Assembly (NCBI RefSeq): GCF_030273315.1
Contig: NZ_CP127174.1
Span: forward strand, 744,001 to 808,000
Length of the DNA: 64,000 bases
Reading direction: 5' to 3'
Origin: Natrialbaceae archaeon AArc-T1-2
Lineage (GTDB): Archaea; Halobacteriota; Halobacteria; Halobacteriales; Natrialbaceae
The number at the start of each line of letters is the position of its first letter. Within the stretch, counting starts at the first letter, position 1. Under the pieces are notes generated by a model. It was not told the DNA's origin. It saw only the letters and a program-made list of their open reading frames with translations, and searched no databases. A program made the translations under genes and the position numbers. Below, one piece after another: positions 8,867 to 17,573 of this stretch.

Positions 8867-10033
8867 CTAGAAGAGCGCGTCGAGCTCGCCGCCCGTGTCC
8901 ACCAGGGCGGCGGTTTCGTCCCGACTTCGCGCGCGGATGTCCTCGGTCGTCTCCTTGGCCTCGATGGCGACCTGCTGGAGCTGGTCGACCCGTTCGACGT
9001 CGGTGACGCCCGAGAGGAGGACGATCGACTTGACCTCGTCGTGGCCGGGAAGCGGGTAGTCCCCGCCCCGGACCTCCATACTGCTCGTTTCCTCCTCGAG
9101 CCACGTCCGACCGCGTTCGATGCCTTTCCGGTTCAGCTCGTTCGGCGGACCGGCAGCGACGACCAGCGCACGGCTGGTACTCGAGACGTTACAGGGAAGC
9201 GTGAGCCGTCCGAGCGTCGCCTTCCGGACGAGACTCGTCATCCGATTCGTCTCGGTGACCTCCTGTTTGTTCGAGGTGTCGTCGCTGCCGAACCGCGAGA
9301 GCAAGCCGCCGCTTTGCTCGACCGTCTCGGTCGCGTAGCCGACGGTAGAGATGCCCCCACCCTCGAGCGTGTTGATGATCTCGGAGGAGTCGACGATGCT
9401 CTCGGCGACGTGATCTTGCGAATCGACCTCGCCGGCCGCGAACAGGCGACCGAACCGTTCGACGATCTCCTGGTTGATCCGATCGTAGCCCGATCCAACC
9501 GATTCGCCGTTGCGTCGCCAGACGTCGTTGTCGAAGACGAGCAGGTTGTCGACTTCGCGGACGAACGTCTGGAACGAGCGCGCGGCGTTTAACGTGTAGA
9601 TGCTTCCCTCGTCGGTTCCGGGGAGGATACCGAGTCCGTACACCGGTTCCGAGTAGATCCGTTTCAGGTGCTTCGCGAGGACGGGTGCGCCGCCCGAGCC
9701 GGTGCCACCGCCCATCCCGGCGACGATGAGAAACGCGTCGAGTTCGTGAACCGGCACCGCGTCGACCGCGTTCTGGATCTCGTCGATGTCCGCCTCGGCG
9801 ATCTCCGCGCCGAGTTCGTTGTCCGCGCCGACGCCGTGACCTTTCACGCGTGCGCCGCCGATCAACACCTGTTTTTCCTGCGGGACGTGTTCGAGCCCCT
9901 GTAGATCGACGCTCGCGGAGTTGACCGCGATCGCATCGCCGACGAAGCCACCGTCGATCGCCTCGTCGTACTCGATGAACGCGTCGACGACCTTTCCGCC
10001 TGCCTGACCGAAGCCGATGAGTGCGAGTTTCAT
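8867..10033 (-). CDS. cetZ: Tubulin-like protein CetZ
   Basis: The product has 388 residues of the FtsZ/tubulin superfamily. It has the CetZ-type N-terminus MKLALIGFGQAGGKVVDAF, the GTP-binding T4 loop GMGGGTGSGGAP (about residues 105-115), and a C-terminal domain without the FtsZ tail. CetZ proteins polymerise with GTP and control cell shape and motility in haloarchaea rather than division itself. The gene is monocistronic, with 275 bp of non-coding sequence upstream containing short AT-rich blocks. The CetZ call is strong; which CetZ paralogue is uncertain. Confidence 0.9.
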   Translation of the reverse strand: MKLALIGFGQAGGKVVDAFIEYDEAIDGGFVGDAIAVNSASVDLQGLEHVPQEKQVLIGGARVKGHGVGADNELGAEIAEADIDEIQNAVDAVPVHELDAFLIVAGMGGGTGSGGAPVLAKHLKRIYSEPVYGLGILPGTDEGSIYTLNAARSFQTFVREVDNLLVFDNDVWRRNGESVGSGYDRINQEIVERFGRLFAAGEVDSQDHVAESIVDSSEIINTLEGGGISTVGYATETVEQSGGLLSRFGSDDTSNKQEVTETNRMTSLVRKATLGRLTLPCNVSSTSRALVVAAGPPNELNRKGIERGRTWLEEETSSMEVRGGDYPLPGHDEVKSIVLLSGVTDVERVDQLQQVAIEAKETTEDIRARSRDETAALVDTGGELDALF

Positions 10034-10308
10034 GGGTTCTCACGTGTACCGCGTCCCTTTCCCCGCCGCGTCGTCGCCCCACGACGGCTCATCTGCCGGG
10101 GTCCGGGAACGGATACCACGTCCGGTCACAACTCGATCAGAGCCATTGTTATGCCCCAGTTAGTGACTGTCATGGGACCCATACTTTCACGTTAACTGAT
10201 CACTGTCTGTTCCTAACAGGTGGCTACTGTATCGGAGCCCGACGGCGGATCCGCAAAAACCGGGGCCGTTCAGAACGTTTACGTGATGGGGACGCGGACG
10301 TCTCGCGT

Positions 10309-10482
10309 ATGGAAGCGGAGACCGATCACGACTCGGCGGCCGACGTCGGACACGACCTCGAGGCCGACAGAACCACAGCACCGATGAGCGAGTATACGGT
10401 CCGTGACGTCGCCGTCGGCGTGGTGATCATGGCCATCGGACTGGCAGTCGCGTTCGGCGTTCCGGTACTGATCGGGATCTAA
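10309..10482 (+). CDS. Small single-span membrane protein
   Basis: The product has 57 residues: an acidic N-terminal half (EAETDHDSAADVG) and one hydrophobic helix near the C-terminus (VGVVIMAIGLAVAFGVPVLI). I chose the ATG at 10309; an internal ATG at 10384 would give 32 residues covering only the membrane part. It resembles a family of small haloarchaeal membrane proteins of unknown function. It converges on the ribbon-helix-helix gene 22 bp away. Confidence 0.55.
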   Translation: MEAETDHDSAADVGHDLEADRTTAPMSEYTVRDVAVGVVIMAIGLAVAFGVPVLIGI

Positions 10483-10504
10483 GGAACGGGAGACGTGAGA
10501 AAGG

Positions 10505-10717
10505 CTAGAAGACGTACTCGTCGTCGTGTCCCATCATTCCGTCGTCTTCGAACCCCGGTTCCTCTTCGTCCTGTGGCCCGCTGGTCTTGTACGCTTTGAT
10601 GCCAGTCGAGAGAAGCTCTTCGACGGCTTCCTCCCGATTGACGAACTCGCCTCGCTCGACCATCTGGGCGATCTGCATCTCGAGATGTTCCGGTATGGTG
10701 ATCTCTACTTTCGGCAT
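10505..10717 (-). CDS. Ribbon-helix-helix (CopG-like) DNA-binding protein
   Basis: The product has 70 residues. The N-terminal strand KVEITIPEHLEMQIAQMV and helix EFVNREEAVEELLSTGIKAY form a ribbon-helix-helix, which binds DNA as a dimer through the strand. An acidic tail of about 25 residues follows. A TATA-like box (CTTAAATA on the coding strand, 10742-10749) lies about 28 bp before the ATG, so the mRNA is probably leaderless. It is not beside a toxin gene, so it is more likely a stand-alone regulator than an antitoxin. Confidence 0.75.
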   Translation of the reverse strand: MPKVEITIPEHLEMQIAQMVERGEFVNREEAVEELLSTGIKAYKTSGPQDEEEPGFEDDGMMGHDDEYVF

Positions 10718-10739
10718 CTGGTTCGGCTTTCGGTGAGGG

Positions 10740-10755
10740 GGTATTTAAGTTTGAC
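10740..10755 (-). promoter_or_regulatory. BRE/TATA promoter of the ribbon-helix-helix gene
   Basis: The coding strand reads CAAACTTAAATACCCC here. The TATA part is centred 28 bp before the ATG at 10717, the spacing expected for a leaderless archaeal transcript. Confidence 0.6.
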
Positions 10756-10942
10756 GGGGATAATACCCGGCCGGGAAAGAAAAACTTCAGAATGTAAAAG
10801 AGCATTCGCCGATTCCCGCTAAATTGTTCGAGGGAAACGGCCGGTTCGGAGGTCAGAACGAACTCCCTGGTCGGTAAGGCGAATATCCGATCGGATTCGT
10901 CTCCCCGTCGCATGCGCCATCGCGAACAGGCGCTATCGGTTG

Positions 10943-11242
10943 CTACCGGTTACCCATCATCGAATCGATCGCGTTCTTGAGCGTCGTCCCCGGCCGTGTG
11001 AGCGTCTCGAGTTGCTGGCGCATCTTTCGCTGGTTGATGTAACTCGCGAACGCGAGGATCGTCGGCGGCCAGAGTCCGACGAACAGCCCGCGCTGTTTCT
11101 CGCCCCGGATGAAAAAGTAGTACCACGAGAGGCCGACCGACGCCGCCGACACGAGAAGGGCAGGGCCAAACGCCTGTTCGCTTACTTCCTGTGCAGCCTC
11201 TCCGGACACGTCTCGTTCCGCTAGCTGTTGTCTACTCGCCAT
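10943..11242 (-). CDS. Small membrane protein of unknown function
   Basis: The product has 99 residues from the ATG at 11242 (MASRQQLAERDVSGEAAQ). It has an N-terminal polar segment, two closely spaced hydrophobic segments (FGPALLVSAASVGLSWYYFF and LFVGLWPPTILAFASYI) joined by a charged turn (RGEKQRG), and a basic, helical C-terminus ending IDSMMGNR. The arrangement predicts a two-helix hairpin with both ends on the same side. I do not recognise the family. Confidence 0.6.
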   Translation of the reverse strand: MASRQQLAERDVSGEAAQEVSEQAFGPALLVSAASVGLSWYYFFIRGEKQRGLFVGLWPPTILAFASYINQRKMRQQLETLTRPGTTLKNAIDSMMGNR

Positions 11243-11734
11243 ACACGACGGCAGTCGGCAAGCGCACACTTCGTTATAGCGAGGGTATCAACTGACGCCG
11301 GCGCTGCCGATCGATCGATAGACCGTTACGCTCGGTTTCGAGGCGCATCCCGTCCCTGGAACTGGAGGTTTATCTGACGGCGATCGTGGAAGTCGTCGCA
11401 TCATACGGATTGCTGTACCGATGTCCCGGTGCAACCGCAGAACGGTCGCTGTTTCGCCGGGACAGACGGACAACGGCCCGTATCAGAACACTTCCGCGTC
11501 GGGTGGACTCGTGATGGGGCAAAGGGTAGGTGGTGAAACGAGTATCCCGTTTGCGCGCCCCACCAGTCGAGCCTGTTGCCCGACAGGATAGTACCGTTAT
11601 TGGTTCGTCTCTCGAATCGAACGCAAGAACCTCCGAACACCGACCGAAGCGGCCCTGGCCGTTGGCTCGCGTGACGATCCAGAGACGGGTACAGATAGTT
11701 AGGCTGAAGGCGGCGGCGTCCCGAGTCCGGTCCA
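11243..11734. other. Intergenic region with one palindromic repeat
   Basis: These 492 bp lie between the small membrane protein and menF. An 85-bp palindrome occupies 11401-11485. A TATA-like GTTTATC at 11369-11375 would start a + transcript near 11397, exactly where the palindrome begins. No supportable gene is seen in the rest; the open frames here are short and arginine-rich, typical of chance frames in GC-rich DNA. Confidence 0.5.
11401..11485. repeat. 85-bp palindromic repeat, copy 1
   Basis: This is one of four related intergenic elements. It is an imperfect palindrome with arms of about 36 bp and a loop of 10-12 bp; the edges read TCATACGG and CCGTATCA. It lies in the opposite orientation to the copy at 33457-33540 and matches it over almost its whole length, including GCGACCGTTCTG in the loop and CATCGGTACAGCAATCCGTAT in one arm. 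Confidence 0.75.
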
Positions 11735-13087
11735 ATGGATCGAGCGTCGGGCGACGGACGGCTTGCGGGGGGGCCGGAGTTGGATGGGTCGCTCGTGAGC
11801 CGAAGCTGTGAACTCGAGGACGTCTCCTTCGGTGCCGTCCTCGAGGTCGACGGCCATCCCCGCGTGCAGTGGGCGACGCCACACGGACTCGAAGCCGCCG
11901 GCTGTGGCGTCGCGATGCGATTCGAAACGTCCGGTCCCGACCGGTTCGAGACGGTTCGATCGGCTGCCGCCGACCGGCTCACGGCACTGGAACACGACGG
12001 TGCGCCGGCGAGCCGACCGCGGGCCTTCGGCGGCCTCTCCTTTCACGACAGCTACGATCACGACCACGACCACGACCCTGCAGAGCCGTGGCAGGGCTTC
12101 GCCGGAGCGTCGTTCGTCGTGCCTCGCGTCCAGGTGACCAGAACCGACGACGGCACGTGGCTGACGGTCGTCGCCGAAAGTGACGCGGCGGCGGCCGACG
12201 CGCTCGAGACGTGGCGAACGCGATTCGCGACGCTTCCATCGATGCGTCCAAGCGGCTCCGCGCCCGGAATCGACGCGACTCGACGGACGACGGACCGGGA
12301 GGCCTGGACTGACGGCGTCGAAACCGCCCTCGGGCGGATCGAGGCGGGTGACCTCGAGAAGGTCGTTCTCGCACTCTCGCTCATCGCAGACCTCGAGACG
12401 CCGATCGACGTCGCTGCGACGCTCGAACGACTGCGCCGGCGGTATCCGGACTGTTATCGATTTATGATCGATCGCGGTGACGACGGTATCTTCTTCGGTG
12501 CACCGCCGGAGCGGCTCGTCGCGGTCCACGGCGACCACGTCGAAACCGAAGCGCTCGCGGGATCGGTCCCGCGCGGGGAGACGCCCGTCGAAGACGACAC
12601 GCTCGTCGACCGACTCTGTGACAGCGAGAAGTTCCAGCACGAACACCGCCTCGTCGCCGAGACGATTCGCGACCAGCTCGAGCCGCTTTCGAGTGAGGTG
12701 AGCGTCGGCGAACGGACCGTCCGCCGGCTTGCGACGATTCAACACCTGCAGACGCCGATCGAGGCGACGCTGTCGACGGATCGTCACGTCCTCGAGCTCG
12801 TCGAGGCGTTGCACCCGACGCCGGCAGTCGGCGGGATCCCGCTTTCGGCGGCCTTCGAGACGATTCGAGAGGTCGAGTGCTTCGACCGCGGCTGGTATGC
12901 GGCACCCGTCGGCTGGTTCGACGCCGACGGCAACGGCGAGTTCGCCGTCGGAATCCGCTCGGGCGTCGCGACCGACGATGCGGTCACGCTGTTTGCCGGC
13001 AACGGCATCGTCGCCGACAGCGACCCCGGCGAGGAGTGGGAGGAAGTTCAGCTGAAGTTCCGGCCGATCCTCGACGAACTCAGATGA
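11735..13087 (+). CDS. menF: Isochorismate synthase MenF
   Basis: The product has 450 residues of the chorismate-utilising enzyme family. The N-terminal 180 residues are variable. The C-terminal catalytic domain contains EKVVLALS, FMIDRGDDGIFFGAPPERLV, VETEALAGSVPRG, DSEKFQHEHRLVAETI, LHPTPAVGGIP and AVGIRSGVA, the usual active-site and Mg2+-binding blocks. It converts chorismate to isochorismate, the first step of menaquinone synthesis, in the cytoplasm. Its stop codon overlaps the menD start by 4 bp (ATGA), so the two are translated together. A His/Asp stretch at about residues 107-113 is an oddity within the variable region. Confidence 0.92.
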   Translation: MDRASGDGRLAGGPELDGSLVSRSCELEDVSFGAVLEVDGHPRVQWATPHGLEAAGCGVAMRFETSGPDRFETVRSAAADRLTALEHDGAPASRPRAFGGLSFHDSYDHDHDHDPAEPWQGFAGASFVVPRVQVTRTDDGTWLTVVAESDAAAADALETWRTRFATLPSMRPSGSAPGIDATRRTTDREAWTDGVETALGRIEAGDLEKVVLALSLIADLETPIDVAATLERLRRRYPDCYRFMIDRGDDGIFFGAPPERLVAVHGDHVETEALAGSVPRGETPVEDDTLVDRLCDSEKFQHEHRLVAETIRDQLEPLSSEVSVGERTVRRLATIQHLQTPIEATLSTDRHVLELVEALHPTPAVGGIPLSAAFETIREVECFDRGWYAAPVGWFDADGNGEFAVGIRSGVATDDAVTLFAGNGIVADSDPGEEWEEVQLKFRPILDELR

Positions 13088-14853
13088 CGGCACCGAATCG
13101 CGCCACGCTGTGGGGACGGGTTCTCGTCGACGAGCTCGCCGCGGGCGGACTCGAGGCGGTCTGTCTCGCCCCTGGGAGTCGGTCGACGCCGCTTACCGTC
13201 GCGTTCGCCGCCCACCCCGACGTCGAGGTCTACTCGCATCTCGACGAACGATCCGCGGCCTTCTTCGCGCTCGGGCGGGGCCGTCGGACGGGCGAGCCGA
13301 CGGCGCTCGTCTGTACCTCCGGCACGGCGGCGGCGAACTTCCACCCCGCGGTGATCGAGGCGAGCCAGGCACGGGTGCCCCTGCTCGTGCTCACGGCCGA
13401 CCGCCCGCCCGAGCTACGCGACAGCGGCGCGAACCAGACGATCGACCAGCTCGACCTCTACGGCGACGCCGTCCGCTGGGAGGGGCAACTCCCCGAACCG
13501 GAGGCCGACGAACGAAAAGTCCGATCGGTACGGACGACAGCCGCGCGAGCGCTCGCGAAGACCACGCAGACGCCCGCGGGGCCGGTTCATCTCAACTGTC
13601 CGTTTCGCAAACCCCTCGAGCCCGTCGAGGTGCCCAGTGACGTCCCCGAAGACTTCGGGGAGACGCTCGCGGGTGGAGGACGGGACGGCCCGTTCGTCGA
13701 GACGTCCGGCGGGCGAACGAGGCCGGATCAGCCCGACGTCGAACTGGTCGCGAACGCGCTCGAGGACGCGGCCCGGCCGCTTCTCGTCGCCGGCCCCGCC
13801 GACCCGCCTGGGCTCGACGCGGACGCGCTCGCGGAGCTCGCGACTGCCGTCGACGCGCCGATCCTGGCCGATCCACTCTCGGGCGTCCGATTCGGCTCCC
13901 ACGTCGTCGACGTACCCGTCTTCGGGGGGTACGACGCCTACCTCGAGGCCGTGCCCGATCCGGACGTCGTCGTGCGAACGGGCGCGTCGCCGACCTCGAA
14001 ATCCCTCCGGCAGTACCTCCGCGACGCCGACGCCCGGCAGTTCCTGGTCGATCCCGCCGGCGAGTGGCGCGAGGCGACGTTTACCGCCACCGACCTGCTC
14101 GCGGTCGACCCCGAACTCCTGCTCGCGGCGGTGTGTGAGACCCTCGCCGACTGCGACGCCACGAGTGCGACCGAGGACGGCTGGCTCGAGCGGTTCCGCG
14201 TGGCCGAGGATCGTCACTGGGCCGTCACCGACGAGGCCTGCGAGCCCGGAGCGGTTGCGGACGCGCCGTTCGAGGGTGCGATCCTCGCGGCCGTCCTCGA
14301 GGGCGCGCCCGACCCCGCGACGGTGTTCGTCTCCAACAGCATGCCCGTCCGCGACGCCGACCGGTTCGGCCGGCCGCGCGAGGCCGCGCTTACGGTGCTG
14401 GCGAATCGTGGGGCAAGCGGCATCGACGGCATCACGAGCACGGCCCTGGGTGCCGGTAGCGCGACGACGGAGCCACTCGTCTGTGTGCTCGGCGACCTCG
14501 CCTTCTATCACGACATGAACGGCCTGCTCGCACTCTCGCGGTGTGGCGTCGATGCGACGATCGTCCTCCTGGACAACGACGGCGGCGGCATCTTCCATCA
14601 GCTCCCAATCGAGGCGTTCGATCCGCCCTTCACCGAGCAGTTCAAGACGCCTCACGGTCTCGCGTTCGACCCCGTCGCAGAGCTGTACGACCTCGAGTTC
14701 GAACGCATCTCGCCCTCGGCGTTCGCAGACGCCTACCGAGCGTCGCTTTCGGCGCCGGGGACGCAGGTACTTGCCGTCGAGTTCGACGCCGAGGCGAGCC
14801 ACCGACGACGGGAAGAACTGCAGCGACGGGTTCGTGACGCGCTCGAGACGTAG
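13084..14853 (+). CDS. menD: SEPHCHC synthase MenD
   Basis: The product has 589 residues from the ATG that overlaps the menF stop. It is a thiamine-diphosphate enzyme. The N-terminal Pyr domain has CLAPGSRSTPLTVA and SHLDERSAAFFALG with the catalytic Glu; ALVCTSGTAAANFHPAVIEA and LLVLTADRPPELR follow. The central domain spans about 200-380. The C-terminal PP domain has FVSNSMPVRD, NRGASGIDG and CVLGDLAFYHDMNGLL, with the GDxxF...N thiamine-diphosphate/Mg2+ motif, then IVLLDNDGGGIF. It joins isochorismate with 2-oxoglutarate in menaquinone synthesis. No further men genes follow within the window. Confidence 0.94.
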   Translation: MTAPNRATLWGRVLVDELAAGGLEAVCLAPGSRSTPLTVAFAAHPDVEVYSHLDERSAAFFALGRGRRTGEPTALVCTSGTAAANFHPAVIEASQARVPLLVLTADRPPELRDSGANQTIDQLDLYGDAVRWEGQLPEPEADERKVRSVRTTAARALAKTTQTPAGPVHLNCPFRKPLEPVEVPSDVPEDFGETLAGGGRDGPFVETSGGRTRPDQPDVELVANALEDAARPLLVAGPADPPGLDADALAELATAVDAPILADPLSGVRFGSHVVDVPVFGGYDAYLEAVPDPDVVVRTGASPTSKSLRQYLRDADARQFLVDPAGEWREATFTATDLLAVDPELLLAAVCETLADCDATSATEDGWLERFRVAEDRHWAVTDEACEPGAVADAPFEGAILAAVLEGAPDPATVFVSNSMPVRDADRFGRPREAALTVLANRGASGIDGITSTALGAGSATTEPLVCVLGDLAFYHDMNGLLALSRCGVDATIVLLDNDGGGIFHQLPIEAFDPPFTEQFKTPHGLAFDPVAELYDLEFERISPSAFADAYRASLSAPGTQVLAVEFDAEASHRRREELQRRVRDALET

Positions 14854-15134
14854 CCGAAAGAAATCCGGAATGGGGCGATCGTGGTCGGACGTTCAACCGT
14901 CGTACTCGTCATCGAGGACGCTCTTGACGCGGTGTACCGTGTCCCGAGTCGGGCTCCCTGAACACGAGAAACGGTGTCGCCCACGTACCGGGTCAGCGTT
15001 TCGACCGTAGCTGTTGGCCCGAGACGTCTCGAGTGTGGATGGCCGAACGACTTAAATTCGGCTACCCCATACTGGGTTTCGAGAATAGCACAATACGTCC
15101 AAACGTGCGTGCCGGATCCGACGCATCCTCTTCC

Positions 15135-15452
15135 ATGTCGACTCCACCCACCCACACGACCGACGTCGAACTGCTCGAACGAGATGCAGACGAGGGTACA
15201 GCCGTCCTGTCGTACGACCTGGCGGACCGACCCACGGTCGCCGTCGTCGACGCCGTCGCGACCGTCGAGGGCGTCGATCCGATCTCGCTCGAACCGCTTC
15301 ACGACGCCGTCGATACCGACGCGCTCGATCGGCTGGTCGGGCACACACGTTCGAACGGAGACGTTCGCGTTACGTTCGCCTTCGCCGGATACGAAGTCGA
15401 AATCGAAATCGGATCTGCCGGGCGGATCCGTCTCGAGCCACGCGACCGGTAA
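15135..15452 (+). CDS. HalOD1 domain protein
   Basis: The product has 105 residues. The core ATVEGVDPISLEPLHDAVDT, then DALDRLV, then VRVTFAFAGYEVEIEIGSAGRI matches the haloarchaeal output domain HalOD1, first described as an output module of haloarchaeal signal-transduction proteins. The ATG at 15135 was chosen; an upstream GTG at 15033 is in frame but overlaps the promoter area. It stands alone, so its partner is unknown. A second HalOD1 protein lies at 35291-35536. Confidence 0.75.
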   Translation: MSTPPTHTTDVELLERDADEGTAVLSYDLADRPTVAVVDAVATVEGVDPISLEPLHDAVDTDALDRLVGHTRSNGDVRVTFAFAGYEVEIEIGSAGRIRLEPRDR

Positions 15453-15491
15453 CTGACGGATTTCGAGCCCCGAACGGATCACAGTTAGGGA

Positions 15492-15505
15492 GTAACCATT
15501 GTTAC
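15492..15505. promoter_or_regulatory. Inverted repeat GTAAC-CATT-GTTAC upstream of hemH
   Basis: This perfect 5-bp inverted repeat with a 4-bp spacer ends 37 bp before the hemH start. The same half-sites with a 4-bp spacer occur at 59096-59111 (CGTAAC-ACCC-GTTACG). It is a candidate operator; no factor can be assigned. Confidence 0.3.
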
Positions 15506-15542
15506 AGTCCGCCCCCAACACGCAGTTACGACGAACACGAAC

Positions 15543-16619
15543 ATGAACACTGGAATCGTCCTGTTGAACTTCGGCGAACCGCCGGAGCCGGATCGCGACA
15601 TCGTCGTCGAGTATCTCACGAACATCTTCTACAACAACGCCGACCTCGAGGACGCAGCCACCGACGAGGAGGCGAGAGAACGCTCCCGGGAGCTGGCCCG
15701 CCGGCGCGCGCCGGGACTGATCGAGGAGTACGAAGAAATCGGCGGCTCGCCGCTGAACGAGCAATCACGGGCCCAGGCGACGCTGCTCGAGGAGACGCTC
15801 GAAGAGCGAGGTCACGACGTCGAGACCTACGTCGGCATGCAGTTTCTCGAACCCTACATCGACGACGCCGTCTCCCAGGCCGCCGCGGACGGGATCGACC
15901 ACCTGATCGGACTCCCGATCTACCCCCTGTGTGGTCCCTCGACGACCGTCGCCGCACTCGAGGAGTTGCGCGAGTCAGTCGACGCCCGCGACGACTGGGA
16001 CGTCGAGGTCGACGAGATCACCGGCTGGCACCGCCACCCCACCTACAACCGCCTCCGAGCCGACGCGATCGCGACCTTCGTCGACGAACAGGGTCTCGAG
16101 CTGACCGAAGACGGGACGACGCTCGTCTTCTCGGCACACGGCACGCCCCAGCACTACCTCGAAGAGGGGAGCCGGTACGTGATCTACGTCGAGGAGTACT
16201 GCGAGACGATCGCCTCCCTGGTCGGCGTCGACGACTACGAACTTGGATATCAGAACCACGAAAACCGCGACATTCCCTGGACCGAGCCCGACGTCGAGAC
16301 GCTGATCGAGGATCTCGAGACCGACCGCGTCGTCGTCGACCCGGTGAGTTTCATGCACGAGCAATCGGAGACGCTGTCGGAACTGGACGACGACCTCCGC
16401 GAGGAGGCCACAGACGTCGGCCTCGAGTTCCACCGGGTGCCGATTCCTCACGACGATCCCCGCTTCGGCGCGGTACTCGCGGATCTGCTCGAGCCGTTCG
16501 TCGCGGACTTTGGGCCCGACTACTACGGCTTCCGGCAGTGTCAGTGTCGCGACGAACCGGGGACGATGTGTCTCAACGCGCCACTGCGGCCGGTCGGCGA
16601 GCCGTCCGGCGACCGGTAG
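15543..16619 (+). CDS. hemH: Ferrochelatase family protein HemH
   Basis: The product has 358 residues. MNTGIVLLNFGEP is the family's N-terminal strand, LIGLPIYPLCGPSTT the conserved central motif, and LVFSAHGTPQHYLEEG contains the catalytic His. Ferrochelatases insert Fe2+ into a porphyrin. The C-terminus has CQCRDEPGTMCLN, three cysteines of the kind that bind a [2Fe-2S] cluster in some ferrochelatases, so a cluster is possible here. Whether the substrate is protoporphyrin IX or coproporphyrin III cannot be read from the sequence. The gene is monocistronic. Confidence 0.88.
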   Translation: MNTGIVLLNFGEPPEPDRDIVVEYLTNIFYNNADLEDAATDEEARERSRELARRRAPGLIEEYEEIGGSPLNEQSRAQATLLEETLEERGHDVETYVGMQFLEPYIDDAVSQAAADGIDHLIGLPIYPLCGPSTTVAALEELRESVDARDDWDVEVDEITGWHRHPTYNRLRADAIATFVDEQGLELTEDGTTLVFSAHGTPQHYLEEGSRYVIYVEEYCETIASLVGVDDYELGYQNHENRDIPWTEPDVETLIEDLETDRVVVDPVSFMHEQSETLSELDDDLREEATDVGLEFHRVPIPHDDPRFGAVLADLLEPFVADFGPDYYGFRQCQCRDEPGTMCLNAPLRPVGEPSGDR

Positions 16620-16703
16620 CCGTCCGGAGCCGAGACGAACGACTCGCCGGTCGGACCTCTCCGTTCCCGAAACCTTTTGCTGGATGCGGCCCGGGCTTGT
16701 ACC

Positions 16704-16898
16704 ATGAAGGAATCGTTGCTTGATATCCTCTGTTGTCCGCTCGACAAACACGATCTCGACCTCGAAGACGCCGAGTACGAGGGCGACGAGATCATCTCGG
16801 GAACGCTCGTCTGTACCGAATGTGGCGAACGCTACCCGATCGAGGACGGCATCCCGAACCTGCTCCCGCCGGATATGCGCGAGCAAGCGCCGGCCTAA
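16704..16898 (+). CDS. Trm112 family protein
   Basis: The product has 64 residues. It has a zinc-binding N-terminal half (LDILCCPLDKHDL) and a second knuckle (LVCTECGERYPIEDGIPNLLPPDM), the hallmark of Trm112/UPF0434 proteins. Archaeal Trm112 is a small partner that stabilises and activates several methyltransferases acting on tRNA, rRNA and translation factors. The gene is followed immediately (1 bp) by a GTG-started membrane-protein gene, so they probably form an operon. Confidence 0.85.
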   Translation: MKESLLDILCCPLDKHDLDLEDAEYEGDEIISGTLVCTECGERYPIEDGIPNLLPPDMREQAPA

Positions 16899-16899
16899 G

Positions 16900-17475
16900 G
16901 TGACGACCGTGCCCGGGGAGGAGATCACCGTCCACGTGAGTCACGAGGGGCCGGATACCATCGCGGCTGCGACCGATTCTCTCGAGGTACGCGAGTCGTT
17001 CGGTATCGTCCTCGAGAGCCACGGGGGACCGGCTCACGTCCACTGCCGGCTCGACGACGCCCTCGACCGGGTCGTCACGCTCGAGAACACGAACTACTAC
17101 GTCGAACCGCCCGAGGAGACGTACGTGCCGGTGTTCGTCGACGACGTCGACGAGCCCGTTACGGGCAGGCTCGAGGTCTCGACCGGCTACGGTGCGACGG
17201 CGACGACGGTCGCGGTCACCGTCGCCCCGTCGCCCGCCGGCGTCGAGGTCGACGAGAGTCTCTCGCGTCCGCGCGAGCCGGAGCCGGAGCCGACGCCGCT
17301 CGAGCGGATAGTAGCTGGCGTCGACTCCGGAACGCTCGGCGTACTCGCTCTGGGGGCGGTCGCGATCGGGACGGCAGCCGTGACGGCCGCCGTCGTCGGT
17401 GGATTCGTCGCGTTCGTCGGCTTTCTCGTCGTTGCCGTCGGCGTCGGCGTCGCACTCGTCTTGCTCCTTCGGTAA
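16900..17475 (+). CDS. Membrane-anchored protein with N-terminal beta domain
   Basis: The product has 191 residues starting at GTG 16900, directly after the Trm112 stop. Residues 1-115 are soluble and rich in beta-strand patterns (EEITVHVSHEGPDT, VHCRLDDALDRVVTL, GRLEVSTGYGATATTVAV). A proline/glutamate linker follows (REPEPEPTP), then two hydrophobic helices at the C-terminus (GVLALGAVAIGTAAVTAAVV and FVAFVGFLVVAVGVGVALVL). No signal peptide is seen, so the soluble domain should be cytoplasmic with a C-terminal helical hairpin in the membrane. It appears conserved beside Trm112 in haloarchaea, but I do not know its function. Confidence 0.65.
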   Translation: MTTVPGEEITVHVSHEGPDTIAAATDSLEVRESFGIVLESHGGPAHVHCRLDDALDRVVTLENTNYYVEPPEETYVPVFVDDVDEPVTGRLEVSTGYGATATTVAVTVAPSPAGVEVDESLSRPREPEPEPTPLERIVAGVDSGTLGVLALGAVAIGTAAVTAAVVGGFVAFVGFLVVAVGVGVALVLLLR

Positions 17476-17573
17476 CCGGTAACCGCGGTCGGGCGACGTC
17501 GGCGGCCGATCCTGGGTCACGCCGTGTGTGAAAATCACTCCCTTTACGGTCTCGGTCATCGAACCGGACCGAC

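Noticed and set aside
10187-10381. 64-codon - strand frame upstream of cetZ
   Set aside because: Arg/Pro-rich with no start context; it overlaps the small membrane-protein gene and has the composition of a chance frame.
12877-13083. Upstream extension of menD
   Set aside because: It overlaps menF in another frame and encodes Arg-rich sequence; the overlapping ATGA start at 13084 is the standard coupling.
11699-13093. Long - strand frame opposite menF
   Set aside because: An antisense shadow of a GC-rich gene with a strong family match on the + strand.
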